A stretch of 13,160 nucleotides of DNA, taken from NCBI GenBank assembly GCA_002431805.1, contig DJEE01000077.1, positions 1-13,160 on the forward strand, in the 5' to 3' direction. This stretch comes from Eggerthellaceae bacterium UBA5906 (GTDB lineage Bacteria; Actinomycetota; Coriobacteriia; Coriobacteriales; Eggerthellaceae). This document shows, in pieces, positions 7,309 to 13,160 of the stretch (position 1 is its first letter; every line of letters begins with the position of its first letter). The position numbers and the translations under genes were made by a program. Below the pieces are notes generated by a model. It did no database searches, was not told the DNA's origin, and was given only the letters and a program-made list of their open reading frames with translations.

Positions 7309-7685
7309 GCCTACTGTTTTCTGCAACGCTGCTTGTGGGCGCGCTGCTGACGTTTTGGCTGATCTTGCGCAAAATCCGCAAGGCAGAGGTTACCATTGCC
7401 GACTCCACGTTTTGGTTTTTGTTCGCGCTCAGCCTGGTGCTCATGGGCGTATTCCGTCAAATCCCGTTTTTCTTTGCGAGCGTATTCGACATCGAAAGTC
7501 CAGCGAACTTCGTGTTCGTGTACGTAATTGCGGTGCTGGTGCTGCGCGAGTTCTACACCACGGTGGAAGTGTCGCAGCTGCGTGCGAAGGTGCGACACTT
7601 GGTGCAGAACCAAGCGCTTTCCGAAGTAAGGGGACGCGAGGACGTTGCTGACAAGGGGACGGTTGAACAAGACGCGCAGCATTAA
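7305..7685 (+). CDS. DUF2304 small membrane protein, partner of the preceding GT2
   Basis: This 126-residue protein starts at GTG 7305, overlapping the stop of the GT2 gene as GTGA, with an AGGAGGA ribosome site at 7294-7300. The two genes are therefore translationally coupled. It has three hydrophobic segments, near residues 2-20, 33-50 and 65-85, and then a charged cytoplasmic tail with TTVEVSQLRAKVRHLVQNQAL, probably helical or coiled. The segment FRQIPFF and the overall layout match DUF2304. Such proteins, for example GacJ, bind and activate the GT2 that makes a polyprenyl-phosphate sugar. The last ~20 residues are polar and low in similarity to the family. They overlap a short direct repeat (AAGGGGACG at 7628-7636 and 7653-7661), so the original 3' end may have been replaced or extended. 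Confidence 0.82.
   Translation: MSLLFSATLLVGALLTFWLILRKIRKAEVTIADSTFWFLFALSLVLMGVFRQIPFFFASVFDIESPANFVFVYVIAVLVLREFYTTVEVSQLRAKVRHLVQNQALSEVRGREDVADKGTVEQDAQH
7628..7661. repeat. Short direct repeat AAGGGGACG (two copies)
   Basis: AAGGGGACG occurs at 7628-7636 and again at 7653-7661. The 25-base offset places the copies in different reading frames of the DUF2304 tail, so the repetition comes from the DNA rather than from a protein repeat. It may be a piece of a dispersed genomic repeat. Confidence 0.35.
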
Positions 7686-7729
7686 GCGCGTGAAAGCGGT
7701 GCACTTAAACAAGCGGCGCCGCGTCCTTG

Positions 7730-8971
7730 CTATCTTTGCCCTTTTCGGAACATTGCAAGAAGGCAGACAAGCATTACAAATACACTGATTCCGTAGGCAA
7801 GGATGTTTGCGAAGCTTACGCCATTCATGCCAAAGGTTGGTATGAGAAAATACGATGCTGGCACTGAAAGTACGGCAGCGCATAAGTTACCAACGAAGCT
7901 GCCTTTGAATTGACGAAATGCAACCAAAATGTCATTAAGGAACCATACATAGGCTGTGATCATTGAACAGAAAATGATAGGCGTGAGCAGATACGCATAT
8001 GGAATGATGGATGCACCAAACATAAGTGCGAGTAACGGTTTCCCGAGAAACTCCAATGCAACTGCGGCTCCAATACCAAGTGCCGCAATGCCGCCACTTG
8101 CCTTAAGTAATAGCATTGCAAGTTGCTTCATGTCCTGCTTTGCATATGCTTCCGAGAAATATCCAAGCAGCGGATTATAAATGTAGCTTGCGCCCATTTG
8201 AATGATGGTAACAGGTGCTGCGACTGAGGCATAGATTCCGAGCGCCTCCGCGCCGGAGAGCGATGAGAGAATCTGCCGGGGAAGCGAAGGAGCTGCTCCG
8301 CAGGCGATTGCCCCTACAACGATGGGAAAACAGTACTTTAGCAAATGCCAGGCCTTTTTGCGGCTGATACCAATGCGAAGAGGTTCGAAACGAGTTGCGT
8401 GTGGTAAATCGAACAGCAGGCCAATGGCAACGATGCCGGCTGTCATACAGCAAAGAGTTAGCGTAAGGTTCCCTGCGACAGGTTGCGCAATGCAGAAAAT
8501 CGCTAACGAAGCTACTCCCTGCATGGTTAGCGATTTCCCTATATAGTCCATGTGCCGATGCTGCTGGTCGAGACCATGAAGCACATCAATTAGCAGGCTT
8601 GCAATCTTGTATACGGCGTAGGCTACGATAGGCGCAATTGCGTCAAATGGACATGTGATAAGGGAGTAAACGACTATACACGCAAGCGCAACGCTGCATG
8701 TCAGAATACGGAAGGCAAAATATTCACCAACAGTGTTTTCATGATGCACGTCTGACACTTGATAGGTGTACATGCGATAAATGGCTAAGGACGAGAACAT
8801 GTTGTACACCGACATAGCCAGCGAAAGCGTGCCTGCTGCATCGTACCCGCCCGATAGGCGCACCACCAGCACAGTGATAAGCCATTGACAGCCTAGGTAT
8901 GCTAGTGAACCGAATGAGTTCCAGAACATGTTTTGCCTGATTGATAGGCCGTCCTCGTTTGCCTTTGTCAT
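7730..8971 (-). CDS. Wzx-type polysaccharide flippase (MOP superfamily)
   Basis: This 413-residue protein has hydrophobic segments along its whole length, about twelve, with short loops and no large soluble domain. The N-terminus (LSIRQNMFWNSFGSLAYLGCQWLITVLVVR) is typical of Wzx/RfbX flippases, which start with a first helix used in membrane export of lipid-linked oligosaccharides. Later parts such as GIYASVAAPVTIIQMGASYIYNPLLGYFSEAY also fit the family. It would flip the undecaprenyl-pyrophosphate-linked repeat unit to the outer face. The ATG at 8969-8971 lies 6 bases after the LicD stop, with a GGAAAG-like ribosome site, so it is the last gene of the GT2-LicD-flippase operon. No polymerase (Wzy) gene is visible in the window. 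Base composition is AT-richer than the flanking genes. Confidence 0.87.
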   Translation of the reverse strand: MTKANEDGLSIRQNMFWNSFGSLAYLGCQWLITVLVVRLSGGYDAAGTLSLAMSVYNMFSSLAIYRMYTYQVSDVHHENTVGEYFAFRILTCSVALACIVVYSLITCPFDAIAPIVAYAVYKIASLLIDVLHGLDQQHRHMDYIGKSLTMQGVASLAIFCIAQPVAGNLTLTLCCMTAGIVAIGLLFDLPHATRFEPLRIGISRKKAWHLLKYCFPIVVGAIACGAAPSLPRQILSSLSGAEALGIYASVAAPVTIIQMGASYIYNPLLGYFSEAYAKQDMKQLAMLLLKASGGIAALGIGAAVALEFLGKPLLALMFGASIIPYAYLLTPIIFCSMITAYVWFLNDILVAFRQFKGSFVGNLCAAVLSVPASYFLIPTFGMNGVSFANILAYGISVFVMLVCLLAMFRKGQR

Positions 8972-8977
8972 GCGTGG

Positions 8978-9772
8978 CTATTCTTTCCAGTATGCTGTGC
9001 AGAAATGCGCCTCGCGTGCATTGACGGGCGGTGGCGTCATATAGTCGCCGAAAATGGATGTAAGGTAGGCATCCCAGTCCCGCGGTGCAAGAAATCGCTT
9101 CCCTTCGAATTCCAACTCGCATGTTTCGAGAATGCTGTAAGGCATGCGTTCTTTCTCTCCGTATCCCCAGGCTACAAGAGCAACGTCGTTATCTGGGCAT
9201 AGCGGGGTTGCCGCAATGGCCTCATCGAAAGATTGCGCGATGGCGTAGACGTTTTGCTTTTGACAGAGCGGGACAAGTATATGCTTAACGAATTTGCGGA
9301 AGGTAGATGTTGCGTAGTCGGGGTTCGCGACAATTACGTTGTAGCGAGCTTGCGTTTTAGCGTTAAGTTGAAAAGGCGTGTTATCGCCGGGCTTTACTCC
9401 GTCTAGGGGAAAGATGTCTACCCATACACCTGTTTGGAATTTCGGATCCACGAAGTGTTCCACAACGGTTGTGCGTGGGTTAACCATTTTAAAGAACGGG
9501 TAAATAGACGATTTGTCTCGGTACGATATGAGTTTAAGAGCGGGGTCGGTATTAAACTCAGTGAAATACGAATAAAACGCTTCATAGTCAGGACGTGGCA
9601 TTGTCAGATCGATGTCGTCATCCCAGGGTATATAGCCATGATGGCGTACGGCTCCTAAAAGCGTGCCTGAACTAAGGTAATACCGAAACCCTTGTTCACG
9701 ACAGATCTTGTCGATTTTCACCAGGATATCAAGCTGTAGTGCTTTGCGCTCTTCAAGGCCGATTTCCTTCAC
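8978..9772 (-). CDS. licD: LicD-family phosphotransferase (phosphocholine transfer to glycan)
   Basis: The start is taken as GTG 9770-9772, because an AGGAG ribosome site (plus-strand CTCCT, 9781-9785) lies 8 bases upstream. The open frame to 9898 runs back through the GT2 gene in another frame. This gives 264 residues, near the usual LicD size. The core motif is SGTLLGAVRHHGYIPWDDDID at 35-55, with the WDDDID metal/catalytic acids Asp51-53 and Asp55, then MPRPDYEAF. WVDIFPLDGV and the C-terminal region ending in the ~FGDYMTPPP block also match. LicD proteins transfer phosphocholine from CDP-choline to a sugar of teichoic acid or polysaccharide; some relatives use other phospho-alcohols. The LicC/LicA-like gene at 11753 favours choline. 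It is the middle gene of the minus operon, 11 bases after the GT2 stop and 6 bases before the flippase start. Confidence 0.87.
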   Translation of the reverse strand: MKEIGLEERKALQLDILVKIDKICREQGFRYYLSSGTLLGAVRHHGYIPWDDDIDLTMPRPDYEAFYSYFTEFNTDPALKLISYRDKSSIYPFFKMVNPRTTVVEHFVDPKFQTGVWVDIFPLDGVKPGDNTPFQLNAKTQARYNVIVANPDYATSTFRKFVKHILVPLCQKQNVYAIAQSFDEAIAATPLCPDNDVALVAWGYGEKERMPYSILETCELEFEGKRFLAPRDWDAYLTSIFGDYMTPPPVNAREAHFCTAYWKE

Positions 9773-9780
9773 GGTTATTA

Positions 9781-9785
9781 CTCCT
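9781..9785 (-). promoter_or_regulatory. Ribosome binding site that fixes the LicD start
   Basis: On the minus strand AGGAG overlaps the TAG stop of the upstream GT2 gene and lies 8 bases before GTG 9770-9772. It shows the short start to be right and couples the two genes. Confidence 0.7.
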
Positions 9786-10668
9786 ATTTCGAACGGTAAA
9801 CGGTGTGGCACAGTAGTTGCGCCGGTAGCCAGGCAAGCGCAGCAAGTACAGGTGATGGTGCACTTATGATGGCACGTTTCTGTTTTGCGAAATGACATCC
9901 TACCAGATACAGTATAGTCTCGTAGTAACGTAATCCGATGGTGTCTGCATACTCGACATACATACGCTTAAGCTGCATGTAGCCAATAGGGTTTTCACGT
10001 GTGATTTTTCTTACATTAGCGCTGTAACCATCAGAGCGGTAGTTAGCGATAATGAGTACCTTGGGTATAACGGCAAGCTGATATTGCTGGTCGATTTGGT
10101 GGAACACATAGGTCTCGGCAATAAATTTCTCGTTAGGTGCAACTTTAAAGGGGAACTGAGCAAGAACGTTTGTTCGATGCGCGAGAGCCGTATCTCCTTT
10201 ATGATGCAGCTTGTAATACAAATCCCACATAGTAGTTTGCTCAAGGCCATCGGGGAAAGCTGTGCGCAGCGGTGTCTCGGCATCTTTTCCGCACATGCCA
10301 ATTATGCCGGCAATAGATGGATTATCGCGGACTTCATTCCATCGCTGCAGAATGGTTTCAACCATATCGGCGGGTACTGTGTCATCGGAGTCGACGCACA
10401 TGAAAAGCTCGCAGGTACAATTTTCTACGCCGGTATTGAATGCGCGCTGCTTCCCGCCGTTTTCCTGCTTGATGTAGTGCAAGGGGAAGGGGCTTTGCGT
10501 TTGCAGTTGCTTTATCAAGTCTTCGGTATTGTCGGTTGACCCGTCGTCTACGATGAGCCATTCAAATTGCTGTACGGTTTGCTGGCGGAGGCTTTCAAAT
10601 AGGTCTGCAAGGCAATAGGCGCGATTGTATGTTGGGGTGAATATGCAAAGGGTGTTGGTGGGCGCCAT
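9784..10668 (-). CDS. GT2-family glycosyltransferase
   Basis: This 294-residue GT-A-fold family 2 enzyme is the first gene of the minus operon. TLCIFTPTYNRAYCLADLFESL opens the nucleotide-binding fold. VDDGSTDNTED (Asp41, Asp42) and NGGKQRAFNTGVE follow, and VDSDD at 92-96 is the metal-binding DXD site. The middle, with KVAPNEKFIAETYVFHQID, resembles the acceptor part of surface-polysaccharide transferases. The C-terminal ~40 residues are moderately hydrophobic (SPVLAALAWLPAQLL), perhaps a membrane-associating helix. The ATG at 10666-10668 follows AGAGG. It probably adds a sugar to the lipid-linked repeat unit that the flippase two genes downstream exports; the linkage is unknown. It diverges from the second LicD gene across a 115-base spacer. 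Confidence 0.88.
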   Translation of the reverse strand: MAPTNTLCIFTPTYNRAYCLADLFESLRQQTVQQFEWLIVDDGSTDNTEDLIKQLQTQSPFPLHYIKQENGGKQRAFNTGVENCTCELFMCVDSDDTVPADMVETILQRWNEVRDNPSIAGIIGMCGKDAETPLRTAFPDGLEQTTMWDLYYKLHHKGDTALAHRTNVLAQFPFKVAPNEKFIAETYVFHQIDQQYQLAVIPKVLIIANYRSDGYSANVRKITRENPIGYMQLKRMYVEYADTIGLRYYETILYLVGCHFAKQKRAIISAPSPVLAALAWLPAQLLCHTVYRSK

Positions 10669-10783
10669 TGCGTCTGCCTCTCGAGTTCTGCAGCGGTGAT
10701 TTTATACGGATATAGGGTATCATACGGCATTGCCGCAGATAAACTCTGTGTTGAAAAGATAGAGACGGGCTTAAGAGGAACAC
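10669..10783. promoter_or_regulatory. Divergent promoter region between GT2/LicD/flippase operon and second LicD gene
   Basis: This AT-rich spacer must hold the promoters of both transcripts. TATCAT at 10718-10723 (plus) and TATGAT or TATAAA on the minus strand (10719-10724, 10701-10706) resemble -10 boxes. None has a convincing -35 box at 16-18 bases. ATACGG occurs twice (10704-10709 and 10723-10728). The plus gene has its ribosome site AAGAGGAA just before 10784. Confidence 0.35.
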
Positions 10784-11629
10784 ATGCAATACGAACAGGA
10801 TACGCTGCGGCGTTTGCAGCTTGCCGAGCTGGGGATTTTGAAAGATATTGATCGCGTATGCCGCGAGCAGGGCATCACGTATTGGCTTGATTCTGGTTCG
10901 GTGCTAGGCGCTCGGCGCCATGGTGGGTTCATCCCATGGGATGACGACATCGATGTAGGTATGCCGCGTGATGACTACGAGCGCTTTTTAGAAGTTGCGC
11001 CTGCTGCGTTGGGCGAGCGGTATCGCGTTTCCGACCCGCGTACCAACGAACACCAAGCGGCGTTGTTCGCGAAGGTGATGCTGACAGGTACGCGCTTTGC
11101 GACGGACGAAACTGAAGAAGCGGGGTTTGACCAAGGCATTTTCGTTGATGTGTTCCCCTATGACGCTGTGCGCTCGGATGCGGCGGCCGCGAAGCGTCAA
11201 CGTCGCAGCTGCATGTTGTGGCAAAGCCTTTCATATTTGTATCATTCTGGGCATATCGTGGTTCCGCATGGCGGGGCGCTGGGCACCGTGGAACGCACAG
11301 CGTGCCGCGTTGCTCATGCGCTGACTAAGGTATTTCTGTCTCCTGATCGTATTGCGCGCAAGTTCGATCAGGCTGCGCAAGTGGCGCATGGCGATACAGG
11401 CGCTACCACGCTCATGGCTCCTTCGTATGCCGCGTACGATCCATACTCGCGCACTATGTTGTTGCCGGTGCAGCCGATTGCGTTCGAAGGATGCGAGTTT
11501 TTCGCACCAGCTGACGTTGAAGGCTATCTGCGCAAGCAATACGGCGAAACATGGAATCAACTGCCGCCCGAAGACCAGCGCCGCAACCACGCACCAAAGG
11601 TACTTGCGTTCGAAAACGGCAACGGTTAG
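10784..11629 (+). CDS. licD: LicD-family phosphotransferase (second copy)
   Basis: This 281-residue protein starts at ATG 10784 behind AAGAGGAA. The LicD core is clear: ILKDIDRVCREQGITYWLDSGSVLGARRHGGFIPWDDDIDVGMPRDDYERF, with the acids of WDDDID at 53-57, then FDQGIFVDVFPYDAV and a C-terminal EGYLRKQYGETWNQLPP. The role is transfer of phosphocholine, or a similar phospho-alcohol, from a CDP carrier to a glycan. It shares only the family motifs with the LicD at 8978-9772 and is much more GC-rich, so this is not a recent duplication; two LicD enzymes may modify different sugars, as LicD1 and LicD2 do in pneumococcus. It is followed in the same direction by the LicC/LicA-like gene, 123 bases away. 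A substrate other than choline remains possible. Confidence 0.87.
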   Translation: MQYEQDTLRRLQLAELGILKDIDRVCREQGITYWLDSGSVLGARRHGGFIPWDDDIDVGMPRDDYERFLEVAPAALGERYRVSDPRTNEHQAALFAKVMLTGTRFATDETEEAGFDQGIFVDVFPYDAVRSDAAAAKRQRRSCMLWQSLSYLYHSGHIVVPHGGALGTVERTACRVAHALTKVFLSPDRIARKFDQAAQVAHGDTGATTLMAPSYAAYDPYSRTMLLPVQPIAFEGCEFFAPADVEGYLRKQYGETWNQLPPEDQRRNHAPKVLAFENGNG

Positions 11630-11656
11630 TTGACGCCTATTTTTCACGCCGTTTTT
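11613..11656 (+). terminator. Weak possible terminator at the end of the second LicD gene
   Basis: AAAACGGC at 11613-11620, within the last codons of the gene, pairs with GCCGTTTT at 11648-11655. The loop is long (27 bases) and a run of five T ends at 11656. The long loop makes this doubtful. Confidence 0.25.
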
Positions 11657-11687
11657 ATCCACTTGCGTGTTCAAAAATTACATTCGC

Positions 11688-11716
11688 TTTACAACAATAA
11701 ACATAACTCTTAGACT
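11688..11716 (+). promoter_or_regulatory. Predicted promoter of the LicC/LicA fusion gene
   Basis: TTTACA at 11688-11693 differs from TTGACA at one base. After exactly 17 bases, TAGACT at 11711-11716 is a 4-of-6 match to TATAAT. Transcription would start near 11722-11724, giving a leader of about 30 bases. The -10 box falls inside the left arm of the dyad at 11704-11746, so a protein bound there would block this promoter. Confidence 0.5.
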
Positions 11717-11746
11717 CGACTCCATTGTTAGAGAGTCTAGGAGTTA
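11704..11746. promoter_or_regulatory. Near-perfect 14-bp dyad over the -10 box and ribosome site (candidate operator)
   Basis: TAACTCTTAGACTC at 11704-11717 mirrors GAGTCTAGGAGTTA at 11733-11746 with a single mismatch and a 15-base centre. The left arm contains the predicted -10 box; the right arm contains the ribosome site TAGGAG (11738-11743), 9 bases before ATG 11753. It looks like an operator, plausibly for the winged-helix domain encoded directly downstream. If transcription starts further upstream, it would instead form an RNA hairpin that hides the ribosome site. Confidence 0.55.
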
Positions 11747-11752
11747 CGCCCC

Positions 11753-12400
11753 ATGTCGCTTTCGCGCAGTGAGTTCAAAGTGCTTTCCGCCCTTGCACAG
11801 GGCGGCATTGCTACGCAGCGTCAGCTTGCGGCGGCCGCAAGTCTTTCTCTTGGGTCGGCTAATCGCATTCTGCATGCTTGCGAGCTTGCCGGATGGGCAA
11901 GCGGTTTTTCGCTTACCCCGCTCGGTGCTGAAATGCTGGCACCCTATAAGGTGGACAATGCCGTTATCATGGCGGCGGGCGTGTCTTCCCGCTTCGCGCC
12001 GCTTTCGTATGAGAAGCCGAAAGGCTTGTTCGAGGTGCGCGGCGAGATTCTTATTGAGCGGCAAATTCGCCAGCTGCAAGAAGCCGGCATTACCGATATC
12101 ACCGTGGTGGTCGGCTACATGAAAGAAGCGTTCTTCTATCTTGAGGATATGCTTGGCGTGAACATCGTTGTTAACCCCACGTACGCTACGCGCAACAACA
12201 ACGGCACGCTTATGCAGATTTCCGACCGGTTGCGCAACACCTATATCTGCTCATCAGACAATTATTTCGAGCATAACGTTTTTAAGCCCTATCAGTTTCG
12301 TTCATGCTATTCGGCGGTGTTCCAAGATGGCAAGACCGACGAATATTGCGCACAGGTTGCGCGTAGCGGTGCCATTGCGCATATAAGCCAGGGCGGCTAA
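11753..12400 (+). CDS. Winged-helix + LicC-like cytidylyltransferase, cut short by an in-frame stop
   Basis: The ATG at 11753 has TAGGAG 9 bases upstream. The 215-residue product starts with a MarR-like winged helix (1-65: LSRSEFKVLSALAQGG, then TQRQLAAAASLSLGSANRILHACELAGW). A nucleotidyltransferase follows: AVIMAAGVSSRFAPLSYEKPKGL (70-92, with the G-x-S-x-R and K-P-K substrate sites), then ITDITVVVGYMKEAFFYL, NNNGTLMQ and ICSSDNYFEHN (Asp169, metal). This matches LicC-type enzymes making CDP-choline from CTP and phosphocholine. The TAA at 12398-12400 cuts the domain after SQGG. The same frame resumes with HAWALLGYAYFD and runs to the window end as the rest of the domain plus a LicA-like kinase. 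The intact gene would therefore be a three-domain fusion. The fragment probably lacks full activity; the winged helix may still bind DNA. Confidence 0.8.
   Translation: MSLSRSEFKVLSALAQGGIATQRQLAAAASLSLGSANRILHACELAGWASGFSLTPLGAEMLAPYKVDNAVIMAAGVSSRFAPLSYEKPKGLFEVRGEILIERQIRQLQEAGITDITVVVGYMKEAFFYLEDMLGVNIVVNPTYATRNNNGTLMQISDRLRNTYICSSDNYFEHNVFKPYQFRSCYSAVFQDGKTDEYCAQVARSGAIAHISQGG
12398..12400 (+). other. In-frame TAA inside the LicC/LicA fusion gene
   Basis: The reading frame is the same on both sides of this codon, so the break is a single nonsense codon and not a frameshift. It falls between SQGG and HAWALLGYAYF, inside the cytidylyltransferase domain. A one-base change from a sense codon (for example AAA, GAA, CAA, TCA or TAC) would explain it. 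A sequencing error is also possible. Confidence 0.85.
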
Positions 12401-13160
12401 CATGCGTGGGCGCTTTTGGGGTATGCATATTTCGACGCTTCGTTTTCCCAGTGTTTCCTTGGTGTCTTAAAGCGCGATTACTATTTGCCGGAGACTGCGC
12501 CGAAGCTATGGGAGGATGTATTCGCCGAGCACGTAGCCGAGCTGCCGCCCATGGACCTTGTCCGCTATGAGCCGGGTGTTGTGTACGAGTTCGACTTCTT
12601 AAGCGATTTGTGCGCGTTCGACCGCGACTTCATGGTGAACGTTGATTCCGCCATTTTTGATAACATCTGCCGGGTACTGTCGTGCCGGCGCGAAGATATT
12701 TGCGGTGTTGAGCCAGTGAAGGCAGGACTTACGAACCTTTCGGTGCTATTCAGTGTGCACGGTGCGCAGTACGTGTATCGTCACCCTGGCGACGGTACGC
12801 AGGAGATTATCAATCGGCAAGGTGAGGCGTTTGCGCTGCGTATGGCAAAGAAGCTGGGGCTTGACGATACGTACGTGTTTGCCGAAGCGGACGAAGGGTG
12901 GAAGATATCGCGCTATGTGCCTGACTGCGTGCCGTTCGACTATCGCAATCCGAAGCATGTTCAGGGTGCGCTTGGGCTGATTCGGCGCTTGCACGAAAGC
13001 GGCGAAACCTCCCCGTGGACGTTCGATTTCGCGCAAGAAACGAAGCACGTGCTGAAGCTGCTGCATGATAAGTGCTACCCTCTGCCAGCTGGATTTGCAG
13101 ACTTGTACGCGCGTATCGAGCGTCTCTCGCGGAAGGTTTCTGCGGAAGGCGTGGCCCCGG
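12401..13160 (+). pseudogene. Rest of the fusion gene: cytidylyltransferase end + LicA-like choline kinase, 3' end outside window
   Basis: This frame is in phase with 11753-12400 and open to the window end, 253 codons with no stop. Its first ~90 residues finish the nucleotidyltransferase (HAWALLGYAYFD, then YEFDFLSDLCAFDRDFMVNVDSAIFDNIC). From about 12,700 a choline-kinase/APH-type fold begins: GVEPVKAGLTNLSVLFSV, then the lysine-poor but typical YVYRHPGDGTQEIINRQGEAFALRMAKKLGL, then WKISRYV and ALGLIRRLHESG. The conserved HGD catalytic loop and the DFG-like site would lie beyond the window. LicA phosphorylates choline, giving the substrate of the LicC domain. There is no ribosome site right after the stop; in-frame TTG (12416, 12485) or ATG (12551) codons are possible but unconvincing restarts. 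It is called a pseudogene part because of the upstream TAA. Confidence 0.7.

Noticed and set aside
7713..7722. GCGGCGCCGC palindrome as a terminator between DUF2304 and flippase genes
   Set aside because: A 10-base self-complementary run leaves only a 3-bp stem with a 4-base loop and there is no adjacent T-run, so it is not convincing as a terminator.
9773..9898. N-terminal extension of the LicD protein back to an ATG at 9898
   Set aside because: The extension is Cys/His/Thr-rich, overlaps the GT2 gene in another frame, and a good ribosome site marks the GTG at 9772.
12395..12425. A frameshift between the cytidylyltransferase and kinase parts
   Set aside because: Codons before and after the TAA are in the same frame (position 11753 plus a multiple of three), so one nonsense codon explains the break without any insertion or deletion.
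1..13160. CRISPR array, tRNA, rRNA or insertion sequence
   Set aside because: No regularly spaced repeats, no cloverleaf-like or rRNA-like sequence and no transposase motifs were seen by eye.

Overview
The window looks like part of a chromosome from a mid-GC actinobacterium, most likely a gut Coriobacteriia/Eggerthellaceae relative. This is inferred from codon use, the surface-glycan gene families and the mixture of GC-rich and AT-richer segments; there is no rRNA or other phylogenetic marker to prove it. It is mainly a surface-polysaccharide locus, probably making a glycan decorated with phosphocholine.

Left end (1-1766): the 3' part of an NlpC/P60 cell-wall hydrolase, running in from outside the window, ends at a strong terminator. 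The terminator overlaps a second, mutually exclusive 16-bp inverted repeat. Next comes a stand-alone HipA-like kinase-fold protein of AT-richer composition, with no HipB-type partner in the window. It is closed by another hairpin.

Middle (1767-7729): a GT2 glycosyltransferase (minus) diverges from a large DUF6541-like polytopic membrane protein (plus). A GT4 glycosyltransferase (minus) diverges from a translationally coupled pair: a polyprenyl-phosphate-type GT2 and a small DUF2304 membrane protein. The GT2/DUF2304 pair probably makes a lipid-phosphate-linked sugar, which a GT-C-like membrane enzyme such as the DUF6541 protein could use outside the cell.

Right part (7730-13160): a tight minus-strand operon runs GT2 -> LicD -> Wzx-type flippase and is visibly AT-richer than its flanks. 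It diverges from a second LicD gene on the plus strand. After that lies a gene for a winged-helix + LicC-like cytidylyltransferase + LicA-like choline-kinase fusion. LicA (choline -> phosphocholine), LicC (CDP-choline) and LicD (transfer to glycan) form a known pathway, and all three activities are represented here.

The most striking observation is that the LicC/LicA fusion gene has a single in-frame TAA at 12398-12400, with the same reading frame open on both sides. The cytidylyltransferase domain is cut short and the kinase part is left untranslated unless there is readthrough or internal initiation. The same gene starts behind an almost perfect 14-bp dyad that overlaps its predicted -10 box and its ribosome binding site, which suggests autoregulation by its own N-terminal winged helix. 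No rRNA, tRNA, insertion sequence or CRISPR array was seen. No gene-free stretch exceeds 300 bases; the longest is the divergent spacer 6342-6609.
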